Origin: JAFARZ01 sp035651595
GTDB taxonomy: Bacteria > Actinomycetota > Actinomycetes > Streptosporangiales > Streptosporangiaceae
Assembly: GCA_035651595.1 (NCBI GenBank)
Contig: DASRFJ010000237.1
Location: forward strand, 89,409-153,408
Length of the DNA stretch: 64,000 bases
Direction of reading: 5' to 3'
Shown: in pieces, positions 57,456 through 64,000 of the stretch
Position numbering within the stretch: position 1 is the first letter of the stretch
Layout of the letters: every line of letters starts with the position of its first letter
Notes under the pieces: model-generated
The model's input: only the letters and a program-made list of their open reading frames with translations
What the model was told of the DNA's origin: nothing
Databases searched by the model: none
Made by a program: the position numbers and the translations under genes

Positions 57456-59755
57456 GGCGTGTCTCCCGCGAGCATGGCGAGCAGGTCCTGCGGCAGGACC
57501 GGGATGTGGTCGAACCTGATGCTCGTGCCGGACAGCGCGTCGTTGATCGCGTTCAGCACGGCCGCGGGGGCACCGATCAGGCCGCCCTCGCCCATCCCTT
57601 TGGCGCCCGTCTCGCTGTGCCGCGAAGGGGTTTCGAGGTGCTCGATGCCGACCGGGCACAGTTCGGCGGCGGTGGGCGCGAGGTAGTCCATCAGCGTGCC
57701 GGACAGCGGCTGGCCGTCCTGGTCGTAGACGAGGCGCTCGGTCAGCGCGGCGGCGACACCCTGGGCGACGCCGCCGCGGACCTGGCCCTCCACGACGAGC
57801 GGGTTGATGACGACGCCGCAGTCCTCGACGACGAGGTAGCGGCGGAGTCGCGTGGCGCCGGTGCCTGTGTCGAGGACGACCATGGCGACGTGGCACGCGT
57901 TGGAGAACGTGCCCGGCGGGTCGTAGCTGGCGGTCGCTTGCAGGCCTGCCGTTTCGTGGTGCGGCGTCTTGTGCGCCTGGAAGTGGGCGGTCCAGGCCAG
58001 CTCGCTGATCGGTATCGCGGCCTGTTCGTCGCCGCGGATGCGCGCGCTGCCGTCGCTGAGCTCGATGTCTTTCTGGTCGGCCTCGAGCAGGTGGGCGGCG
58101 ATCTCGCGCAGCCGGTGCGCCACCTGATCGGCGGCCCGCGCGGCCGCCCCGCCGCCGATCACCACCGACCTGCTCCCCCAGGTGCCCCAGCCGTAGGCGG
58201 CCAGGTCGGTGTCCCCCTGGCGCAGCCGCACCTGGCTGGGGTGCACGCCGAGCCGGTCGGCGACGATCTGCGCGAACGTGGTCTCGTGCCCCTGGCCGTG
58301 CCCGCACGTGCCGGTGGTGACGATCACCTCACCGGTCGGGTCCATGCGTACCATCGCGGTGTCATAGCCGGGGGTCATCCGCATCCGCCGCTGGGACATC
58401 GTCGGTGTGCCGTACGCGGTACGTTCGGAGAAGCAGGCGAAGCCGATGCCCGCCAGGTTTCCGTTTTCCCGTAGCTCGGCTATCTCGGCGCGCCAGGGCT
58501 TGGTCAGGCGCTCGGCGAGATCGAGGGACTCGCGGTAGCTGCCTTCGTCGTAGGTGATGCCGTTGACGCCTGTGTAGGGGAAGTCTGCCGTGCCGATCAT
58601 GTTGCGCCGGCGGACGTCCAGCGGGTCCAGGCCGAGCTGTTCGGCGGCCTTCTCCATCAGGCGTTCCATCACCAGGACCAGCTGCGGCCGGGACACGCCG
58701 CGGTACGGTGCGGTGGGCGGCTTGGCGCTTGCCATGGCGCGGCCTCTGGCCCGGTACGCGGGGACCCGGTAGATGCCGGGCAGCTCGCTGGCGGCCATCA
58801 GCGGCTCGACCGCGCAGGTGAACGGGAATGCCGAGTAGGCGCCGGTGTCGCACTCGATCTCAGCGTCAAGGCCGTTGATGATGCCGTCGGTGCCGAAGGC
58901 GGCCGTGATCGTGTAGCGCTGCTCGTGGCCATGGAACGAGGCGGTCAGGTTCTCCTGCCGGTCCTCTACCCAGCGCACCGGTTTCCTCAGCTGGCGGGCC
59001 GCCGCGGCGACCGCCACCTCCTCCCGGCCGACGACGCATTTGAGGCCGAACCCGCCACCGACGTCGGGCGCGATCACCCGGACGGCATGCTCCGGCATCC
59101 CCAGCGCCTGCGCGACGCCGGACCTGACCTGGTGCGGCACCTGCGTGGACACGTGCAACACGAGCTGATCGTCGCGGTAGTCCCATTCGGCCAGGCACGC
59201 CCGGCCCTCCAGCGGCAGCGCGGCGACCCGCGCGCTGCGGAACGTGGCGTGTATGGTGACCGGCGCTTGGCCGAAGATGGCCGGCAGCCGGTCGTCGCCG
59301 AACATCACAAGGTCGACAAGGCAGTTGTCTGGTGCGGCTACGTGAAGGGGGTCGCTTGATGTCAGTTCGTCGCAGTCGAGCTCGACGAGCTCGGCGGCGT
59401 CTTCGGCACGGTAGGGGTCGTCGGCGATGACCAGCGCCACCGGCTCGCCGCAGAACCGGACACGGTCCTGGGCGAGGATCGGCATCCGGGTCGGGACGAA
59501 CTCGTCTCGTTCCAGGGTCGCGAACAGGTACGGATCGCCCAGGTCCTTCGCGGTGAAGACCGCTGCCACACCCCGGGCGGACCTGGCTTCCCGCGTGCCG
59601 ATGGTGTTGATGGTCGCGGCGGCGAGCGGGCTGCGGACGAACGCGGCGTGCAGCAGGCCGGGCCGGTCCATGTCGGCGACGAAGCGGGCCCGGCCGAGCA
59701 GCATCCGGCGGTCTTCCTTGCGGTTGATCGCCTGACCGGTCCAGTTGCCGGTCAT
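57443..59755 (-). CDS. Molybdenum hydroxylase large subunit (xanthine dehydrogenase family), copy 1
   Basis: 770 residues. Phrases: RKEDRRMLLGRARFVADM, DVGGGFGLKCVVGREEVAVAAAA, moco loop APYRGVSRPQLVLVMERLMEKAA, GHGQGHETTFAQIVADRLGV, and the catalytic glutamate in KGMGEGGLIGAPAAVLNA. Only distantly similar to the second large subunit in the operon. The ATG overlaps the FAD-subunit stop by 4 bases. Coupled overlapping genes give the order FAD, large, small, large. Confidence 0.93.
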   Translation of the reverse strand: MTGNWTGQAINRKEDRRMLLGRARFVADMDRPGLLHAAFVRSPLAAATINTIGTREARSARGVAAVFTAKDLGDPYLFATLERDEFVPTRMPILAQDRVRFCGEPVALVIADDPYRAEDAAELVELDCDELTSSDPLHVAAPDNCLVDLVMFGDDRLPAIFGQAPVTIHATFRSARVAALPLEGRACLAEWDYRDDQLVLHVSTQVPHQVRSGVAQALGMPEHAVRVIAPDVGGGFGLKCVVGREEVAVAAAARQLRKPVRWVEDRQENLTASFHGHEQRYTITAAFGTDGIINGLDAEIECDTGAYSAFPFTCAVEPLMAASELPGIYRVPAYRARGRAMASAKPPTAPYRGVSRPQLVLVMERLMEKAAEQLGLDPLDVRRRNMIGTADFPYTGVNGITYDEGSYRESLDLAERLTKPWRAEIAELRENGNLAGIGFACFSERTAYGTPTMSQRRMRMTPGYDTAMVRMDPTGEVIVTTGTCGHGQGHETTFAQIVADRLGVHPSQVRLRQGDTDLAAYGWGTWGSRSVVIGGGAAARAADQVAHRLREIAAHLLEADQKDIELSDGSARIRGDEQAAIPISELAWTAHFQAHKTPHHETAGLQATASYDPPGTFSNACHVAMVVLDTGTGATRLRRYLVVEDCGVVINPLVVEGQVRGGVAQGVAAALTERLVYDQDGQPLSGTLMDYLAPTAAELCPVGIEHLETPSRHSETGAKGMGEGGLIGAPAAVLNAINDALSGTSIRFDHIPVLPQDLLAMLAGDTPCTP

Positions 59756-60603
59756 CGTGCGGCCGCTTCGCTGAAAGCCCGTTCCACCAGGGTGACGGCC
59801 AGCTGACGCCGGTATCCGGCGCTGCCGTGCGTGTCTGCCGGCGGGTCGATCTGGCGTGCGGCGTGCTCCCCCATCGCCCGCCAGGTATGTGTCGTAGCGG
59901 GCTGGCCGACGAGCACGCTCGTGTCGACGGCGACGGGGAGCGGACCGACGCCGCCGAGGACGACGCGTCCGTGCTGGCAGTGCCCGTCCTTGACATCGAC
60001 GGTGACGCCGACGGCGACGATCGCGAAGTCACCCTGGCGCACGGCGAACTCGGTGAGCACCGCGCGGGGCGCGGGCTCGGGGAACCACAGCTCGGTCACC
60101 ATCTCGTCGGGTTCCGCGGCGGTCTCGTAGTAGCCGCGGAAGAAGTCCTCGGCCTTGATCGTGCGGCTGCCTTGCGGGCCGGTCAGCGTGACCCGTGCGT
60201 CCAGCAGCACCGCGAGCAGGCACCACTCCGAGGCGGGGTCCGCGTGCGCGATGCTGCCGCCGAAGGTGCCGCGCGCACGGATTGGATAGTGCCCTATCCA
60301 ACGGGCCGAACGGGGCAGGACGGCGAAGCCGCCGGTTATGGCGGGGTCGCGGCAGGTCTCGACGTCGCGGTGGGTGGTGAGCGCGCCGATCCGCAGGCCG
60401 TCCGGGCCGGCTTTCAGGTAGCTCAGCCCGTCGATCCTGGTCACGTCCACCAGCGCGGCCGGCCGCGCCAGCCGGAAGTTCATCATCGGGACCAGGCTCA
60501 GCCCGCCCGCGAGGATCTTCGCCTCGTCGCCCAGTTCGGCCAGCAGCGCCACCGTTTCCGCCACGCTGTGCGCGCGATGGTAGGCGAACGGGGCTGGCTT
60601 CAC
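59752..60603 (-). CDS. Molybdenum hydroxylase FAD-binding middle subunit
   Basis: 283 residues of the CoxM/KoLa type: FAD motif ILAGGLSLVPMMNFRLARP near residue 32 and TFGGSIAHADPASEW near 110, then the CO-dehydrogenase flavoprotein C-terminal domain. Passes electrons on to an acceptor. GTG 60603 was chosen because GGGGAG lies seven bases upstream; the longer frame would add 34 residues coded by tandem repeats. First gene of the minus-strand operon. Confidence 0.92.
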   Translation of the reverse strand: MKPAPFAYHRAHSVAETVALLAELGDEAKILAGGLSLVPMMNFRLARPAALVDVTRIDGLSYLKAGPDGLRIGALTTHRDVETCRDPAITGGFAVLPRSARWIGHYPIRARGTFGGSIAHADPASEWCLLAVLLDARVTLTGPQGSRTIKAEDFFRGYYETAAEPDEMVTELWFPEPAPRAVLTEFAVRQGDFAIVAVGVTVDVKDGHCQHGRVVLGGVGPLPVAVDTSVLVGQPATTHTWRAMGEHAARQIDPPADTHGSAGYRRQLAVTLVERAFSEAAAR

Positions 60604-60623
60604 CGGCTGCTCCCCTAGGCTCC

Positions 60624-60686
60624 TAGTTGCTGACGAGGCTCCGCTAGTTGCGGACGAGGCTCCGCTACTTGCTGACGAGGCTCCGC
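60624..60686. repeat. Three 21-bp tandem repeats in the divergent promoter
   Basis: Units at 60624-60644, 60645-60665 and 60666-60686 share TAGTTGCTGACGAGGCTCCGC with one or two changes each. They separate the FAD-subunit start from the TGGTATACCA palindrome. A 21-base period equals two helical turns, so each unit would lie on the same DNA face. Confidence 0.75.
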
Positions 60687-60694
60687 CACAGCGT

Positions 60695-60704
60695 TGGTAT
60701 ACCA
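60695..60704. promoter_or_regulatory. GntR/FadR-type operator TGGTATACCA
   Basis: Perfect 10-bp palindrome with the GTATAC core, 28 bases before the enoyl-CoA hydratase ATG. FCD-type GntR regulators typically bind short palindromes with GT..AC half-sites. The GntR gene in the minus operon is the likely binder, controlling both directions. Confidence 0.6.
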
Positions 60705-60731
60705 TATTTCAAACGTTCCGGGAGTTCGATC

Positions 60732-61403
60732 ATGCCGCATCCGCACTTGCTGGTCCAGCCCCGTCCCGGTTTCACCTGGCTCCGGCTGGCTCATCCCGAA
60801 CGACGCAACGCACTCGACATCGGGCTCGCCGCGGCGCTACGGGATGCGCTCGCCGCTGACGTGACGCGGCCCGTGCTGCTGGGGAGCAGCGACCTTTCGG
60901 TGTTCTGCGCCGGCGCGGACCTCACGATTCCCGACGCGGAGCGGGCGGCGGTCTCCGATCTGGTCTACGACTGCTGTGAGCTGCTGATCACCCGGCCGGG
61001 GCCGGTGATCGCCGTGGTCACCGGGCCCGCGGTCGGGGGCGGCGCCCAGCTCGCGGCGGCGGCGGACCTGCGGGTGGCGAGCGACGGCGCGCGACTGCGG
61101 TTCACCGGACCGCCGGGCATGGACCTGGTCGTCGGGGCGTGGCTGCTGCCCAGCCTGGTCGGCCGGGGCCTGGCGATGGACCTGGCGCTGACCGGCCGGT
61201 GGGTCGAATCCGCCGAAGCGCTCGCGGCGGGGCTGGTCAACCGGGTGGTGGCGGATCCTGTTGCGGTGGCCGAGCAGATGGCCGCTTCGTTCCGGGCACG
61301 GCCCGCGGTCAAGGAGGTCATGGCCGCCGGGGACCTGATGGACCGGCTACGCGCCGAACGGCGGGCCAACCAGGACGCCTGGGCGATCCGGATCGGCTCG
61401 TGA
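60732..61403 (+). CDS. Enoyl-CoA hydratase/isomerase family protein
   Basis: 223 residues, slightly shorter than usual (about 255). Crotonase-fold phrases: LAHPERRNALDIGLAAALRDALAA, FCAGADLT (the oxyanion loop) and GPAVGGGAQLAAAADLRVASDGARL; the usual catalytic glutamate positions (GGGAQLA region) are altered, so activity could be hydration, isomerisation or thioester hydrolysis. Divergent from the hydroxylase operon and coupled to the CoA ligase by GTGA. Confidence 0.87.
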   Translation: MPHPHLLVQPRPGFTWLRLAHPERRNALDIGLAAALRDALAADVTRPVLLGSSDLSVFCAGADLTIPDAERAAVSDLVYDCCELLITRPGPVIAVVTGPAVGGGAQLAAAADLRVASDGARLRFTGPPGMDLVVGAWLLPSLVGRGLAMDLALTGRWVESAEALAAGLVNRVVADPVAVAEQMAASFRARPAVKEVMAAGDLMDRLRAERRANQDAWAIRIGS

Positions 61404-62926
61404 CCGGCTTCTCCTATCAGGACTTCTCGTATCAGGACTTCTCGTATCGGGACTGGAGCCGCGCTGGGTGGCGGACGCATGCGCCAGGTCTTGACCTGGC
61501 GTCGCTGGCTGACAGCACGATGCTGGGCCTCGCCGCGGAGGCGGCGGCCCGGTTCCCTGACCGGGTGGCGGTCAGCGTCGATGGTGAGTCTCTTAGCCAT
61601 GGAGCACTCCTTGACGCGAGCGCGCGGGTGGCTGGGTTCTTGTCGTCGCGGATCGCACCCGGCGACCGGGTGCTGCTCGTCGCGGGCTCCAGCCTGGGCT
61701 TCGTGCGCTGCTACCTCGGGGCGCTGCGGGCGCGCGCCGTGGTCGTGCTGGCCAACCCGGGATACACCGAGCCAGAACTGGCGCACCTGGTTGCCGACTC
61801 CGGCGCGGTCCTCGCGTTCGCCGACAGCCCTCGGGTTGTCCCTGGGGTGCCGGTGCTCGATGTCCATGAGATGCCGACCGCCGGTGCCGGCTCCGACCTC
61901 CCGCTCCCCCGGCCGGATGACATCGCGCTTCTCGCGTATACCTCTGGCACCACCGGCACGCCAAAGGGTGTGCCGCTCTCCCACCGCCGCCTCGCCCTCT
62001 CCGTCAGGTCCGCGATGGCGGCCTGGCGCTGGACCTCCGACGACGTGCTGGTCCACGCGCTACCGCTGTTCCACCAGCACGGCCTCGGCGGCCTGCACAC
62101 AGCGCTGATCTCCGGCGGCAGCACGCACATCCTGTCCCGGTTCCATGCACAGGGACTCGCCGGTGCTGTCCGTTCCGTTGGAGCGAGCGTGCTGTTCGGC
62201 GTGCCGACGATCTACCAGGCGCTGCTCGACCACGGCGCGTCGATCCCCGGGCTCCGCCTGGCGGTGTGCGGTTCGGCGCCGCTCAGCCCGGCGCTCGCGG
62301 CGCGGCTCCCGTCGGTGCTCGGCCGCCTGCCGCTGGTCAGGTACGGCACCACGGAGACCGGGCTCAACGTCTCCAACCCGGTCGCCGATCCGCGCGGCGA
62401 CACGGTCGGCGTGCCGCTGCCCGGCGTCCTGGTCCGGGTGCGCGACCCGGCGACCAGCACCGATGTCGCACCCGGCACCGACGGTGAGATCCAGATCCGC
62501 GGACCGCAGGTGTTCGGCGGCTACTGGAAGGCCGCGGACGCCGCCGCCTTCACCGACGATGGCTGGTTCCGCACCGGAGACATAGGTACGGTCGGCGACC
62601 ACGGTCACCTGGTGATCCGCGGCCGGATCAAGGAGATGATCATCACCGGCGGCCTGAACGTCTATCCGCGCGAGGTGGAGATCGCGCTGGAGACCCACCC
62701 GGCCGTGCGGGAGGCGGCGGTCACCGGGATCCCGCACGAGCGCTGGGGCGAGCAGGTGACCGCGTGGGTGGTGCCCCAAGCCGGGCACGGCTTCGACGAG
62801 GCGGCGCTGATCGCGTACGTCCGCACGATGCTCGCGGCGTACAAGTGCCCCAAGCAGGTATTCCGTTCGGATGAATTGCCACGGAACCACATGGGCAAGC
62901 TCGACCGCGCCAAGCTGTCACGTTGA
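61400..62926 (+). CDS. AMP-forming acyl-CoA ligase/synthetase
   Basis: 508 residues. ANL motifs: LLAYTSGTTGTPKGVPLSHR (P-loop), YGTTETGLN, DDGWFRTGDIGTVGDHGHLVIRGRIKEMIITGGLNVYPREVE and the catalytic lysine in NHMGKLDRAKL. It activates a carboxylic acid with ATP and CoA. The N-terminus carries three 15-base repeats coding FSYQD/FSYQD/FSYRD before the domain. GTG 61400 overlaps the hydratase stop by 4 bases. Probably activates the acid used or made by the divergent hydroxylase. Confidence 0.93.
   Translation: MTGFSYQDFSYQDFSYRDWSRAGWRTHAPGLDLASLADSTMLGLAAEAAARFPDRVAVSVDGESLSHGALLDASARVAGFLSSRIAPGDRVLLVAGSSLGFVRCYLGALRARAVVVLANPGYTEPELAHLVADSGAVLAFADSPRVVPGVPVLDVHEMPTAGAGSDLPLPRPDDIALLAYTSGTTGTPKGVPLSHRRLALSVRSAMAAWRWTSDDVLVHALPLFHQHGLGGLHTALISGGSTHILSRFHAQGLAGAVRSVGASVLFGVPTIYQALLDHGASIPGLRLAVCGSAPLSPALAARLPSVLGRLPLVRYGTTETGLNVSNPVADPRGDTVGVPLPGVLVRVRDPATSTDVAPGTDGEIQIRGPQVFGGYWKAADAAAFTDDGWFRTGDIGTVGDHGHLVIRGRIKEMIITGGLNVYPREVEIALETHPAVREAAVTGIPHERWGEQVTAWVVPQAGHGFDEAALIAYVRTMLAAYKCPKQVFRSDELPRNHMGKLDRAKLSR
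61409..61453. repeat. 15-base triplet repeat in the CoA-ligase gene
   Basis: TTCTCCTATCAGGAC, TTCTCGTATCAGGAC and TTCTCGTATCGGGAC follow one another in frame, encoding Phe-Ser-Tyr-(Gln/Arg)-Asp three times near the N-terminus. Confidence 0.75.
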
Positions 62927-63122
62927 GGTTGCCGCCGGGATCTGTGAGCGCGGGCTAGGACCATTAGCCGACGCCGAGCAGAACCCGCGAGTTGCTCTTC
63001 CTGCGTTCTCTCACAGCGAACGAACCTACAATCGTTTGTTACGAACATACTTGTTGGTGCTCGTGATAGTGTTCGATTAGTTGCTCAGTACGGCGGCTGG
63101 TCCCGGGGAGGGGGTGATAGCA
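62927..63122. other. Intergenic region before the DUF222 gene
   Basis: About 196 bases, AT-richer than the neighbours, with direct CGAAC half-site-like words near 63020 and 63042. It contains no gene; the promoter of the HNH gene is expected here. I saw no convincing LexA box. Confidence 0.35.
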
Positions 63123-64000
63123 ATGGCAAGGGACGGAGTTCCACAGGAGCGGCCACCGGGCCCCGGACAGACAACCGGGGAAGGGACGGTCGCCGCCCGG
63201 CACGCCGCGGAAGCGACAGCACGGCTGAGGACGATACGGGAGGAGGAGCCCGGGTGGCTGGGTGAGGACTGCCCGCCCGACCCGGACGGGGACGAACGGG
63301 ACCAGGACGGCTGGGCCGGCCTGGACCGGGTGATGCGGGAGGCCGAGGCCGCGCAGGCGGACGAGGACGCAGCGCGGGCGCGGCTGGTCGCGGCGGGGCT
63401 GGAGTTCGGGTACGCGCACACCCCGGGCGCGCCCCGGATCCCGGGAGTCAAGACCGGGCCCGGGGGCGGGTTCGGGCAGGACGAGCCGCTGGATGTGGCG
63501 GCGCCCGATCCCGGGCTGGCGATGGCCGCCGACTACGCGGCGGGCGCGGACCGTGACTTCGCCCAGGTCTGCGACGACGAGCTGTTCGGGATCCTGGGTG
63601 CCCGGCAGCGGCTGGAGGCCCGGCAGGCGTGGGAGCGGTCCATGGCGATCGCGGAGCTGATCCGCCGCCGCCCCGCCAAGTACGCCCCGGTGCACGCGGC
63701 GGCCCGGATGCCCGGTGCGTGGGACGACGGCCTGGCCGGGGAGCTGACCCTGCAGCTGGCGGTCTCCCGCCGGCACGCCGGACACCTGCTCGACCTCGCG
63801 TGGGACCTCAAGGTGAAGCTGCCCGCCACGTCACGGATGCTGCGCGACGGGGTGATCGACGAGGCCAAGGCCGCCGCCGTGTCCGCCGCGTTCGCCAACC
63901 TGAACCTGGACCAGGCCCTGGCGGCCGAGGACATCCTGTACAGCCACGACGACCTGCCCCGCCGCACCCTCGGCACGGTCCGGGACCGCGCCGCGCGGGC
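63123..64000 (+). CDS. DUF222 HNH endonuclease family protein (13E12-like), 5' part
   Basis: The gene runs off the right edge; 292 codons are visible. A charged, Gly/Pro-rich N-terminal extension (about 1-130) precedes the DUF222 domain (FGILGARQRLEARQAWERSM, IAELIRRRP, LTLQLAVSRRHAGHLLDLAWDL, LRDGVIDEAKAAAV), which is usually followed by an HNH nuclease motif, here outside the window. In mycobacteria such 13E12-repeat genes occur as multiple mobile-like copies. ATG 63123 has GGGAGGGGG about 9 bases upstream. Function uncertain; often counted as mobile DNA. Confidence 0.85.
   Translation, partial: MARDGVPQERPPGPGQTTGEGTVAARHAAEATARLRTIREEEPGWLGEDCPPDPDGDERDQDGWAGLDRVMREAEAAQADEDAARARLVAAGLEFGYAHTPGAPRIPGVKTGPGGGFGQDEPLDVAAPDPGLAMAADYAAGADRDFAQVCDDELFGILGARQRLEARQAWERSMAIAELIRRRPAKYAPVHAAARMPGAWDDGLAGELTLQLAVSRRHAGHLLDLAWDLKVKLPATSRMLRDGVIDEAKAAAVSAAFANLNLDQALAAEDILYSHDDLPRRTLGTVRDRAAR

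Noticed and set aside
60605..60705. Upstream extension of the FAD-binding subunit (34 extra codons)
   Set aside because: It is coded by three 21-bp repeats; GTG 60603 has a proper ribosome site and family-typical N-terminus.
63036..63056. LexA-like box before the DUF222 gene
   Set aside because: CGAACATAC is followed by TTGTT, not GTTCG; only half of the actinobacterial SOS-box consensus matches.
1..64000. CRISPR arrays, tRNA/rRNA genes and insertion-sequence transposases
   Set aside because: I looked for spaced 25-40-base repeats, tRNA-like cloverleaf ends and transposase motifs and saw none; the only short regular repeats are the 13-, 15-, 21-, 39- and 41-base arrays listed.

Overview
The window is GC-rich DNA with short intergenic gaps, frequent GTG starts and many 4-base ATGA/GTGA gene overlaps. 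It carries Streptomyces-type families (WhiJ-like XRE/DUF397/ATPase triad, DUF5753, DUF4239, CBM42 arabinofuranosidase, DUF222 HNH protein). This points to a mycelial soil actinomycete, perhaps of the Streptosporangiales or Catenulisporales type; the genus cannot be fixed from the sequence. The gene content is that of a plant-litter and aromatic-compound degrader.

Layout. 1-6.5 kb: a plus-strand operon with an oligopeptide/oligosaccharide-type ABC transporter (permease end plus two ATPases), a GH4 glycosidase, a secreted GH9 hydrolase and a BadF-type sugar kinase. It is followed by a methyltransferase and a GH10 xylanase. 9-12 kb: a MarR regulator, a degraded MFS remnant and a large MFS exporter with a C-terminal winged-helix domain. 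12-16.4 kb: a lipoprotein, an esterase, DUF4239 and proline-rich membrane proteins, and a secreted EXORDIUM-like protein. 16.8-20.7 kb: a 1313-residue GH54 arabinofuranosidase. 21.3-27.8 kb: the beta-ketoadipate (protocatechuate) operon in the order pcaB, a fructosamine-kinase-like gene, pcaC, pcaI, pcaJ, pcaH, pcaG, pcaD. 28-31 kb: gabT and an FAD oxidoreductase, then a GatB/YqeY protein. 31-33.3 kb: an ATPase/DUF397/XRE regulatory triad around an array of seven 13-bp repeats. 33.3-41 kb: cupin, ECF sigma factor, a frameshifted pentapeptide protein, GH15, a permuted NlpC/P60-like protein, a secreted unknown and an SDR-like protein. 41-53 kb: an eight-gene minus-strand sugar operon (GH3, two permeases, binding lipoprotein, DUF624, a frameshifted GH42, two Gfo/Idh/MocA oxidoreductases) with a divergent LacI regulator. 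53.3-63 kb: a bidirectional cluster with a xanthine-dehydrogenase-type hydroxylase that has two large subunits, a GntR regulator and an alpha/beta hydrolase, facing an enoyl-CoA hydratase and an acyl-CoA ligase. 63.1 kb to the end: the start of a DUF222 HNH gene.

How it fits together. Secreted xylanase and arabinofuranosidase release oligosaccharides that the ABC systems import and that GH3/GH42/GH4 enzymes cleave. An identical palindrome of the form CGAAA-N-TTTCG stands before both the xylanase and the LacI/GH3 divergon, suggesting that one LacI-type regulator controls both. Protocatechuate released from lignin-like aromatics is converted to beta-ketoadipyl-CoA by the pca genes (the thiolase PcaF is not in the window). 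The xanthine-dehydrogenase/CoA-ligase cluster is probably a second, uncharacterised pathway for an aromatic or heterocyclic acid.

The most unusual signals are the 13-bp repeat array at 31.8 kb, an 84-bp palindromic element present twice (27.9 and 53.1 kb), GC-hairpin sequence inserted in frame into the pcaB signature loop, and the two-large-subunit hydroxylase cluster with its GntR-type operator.
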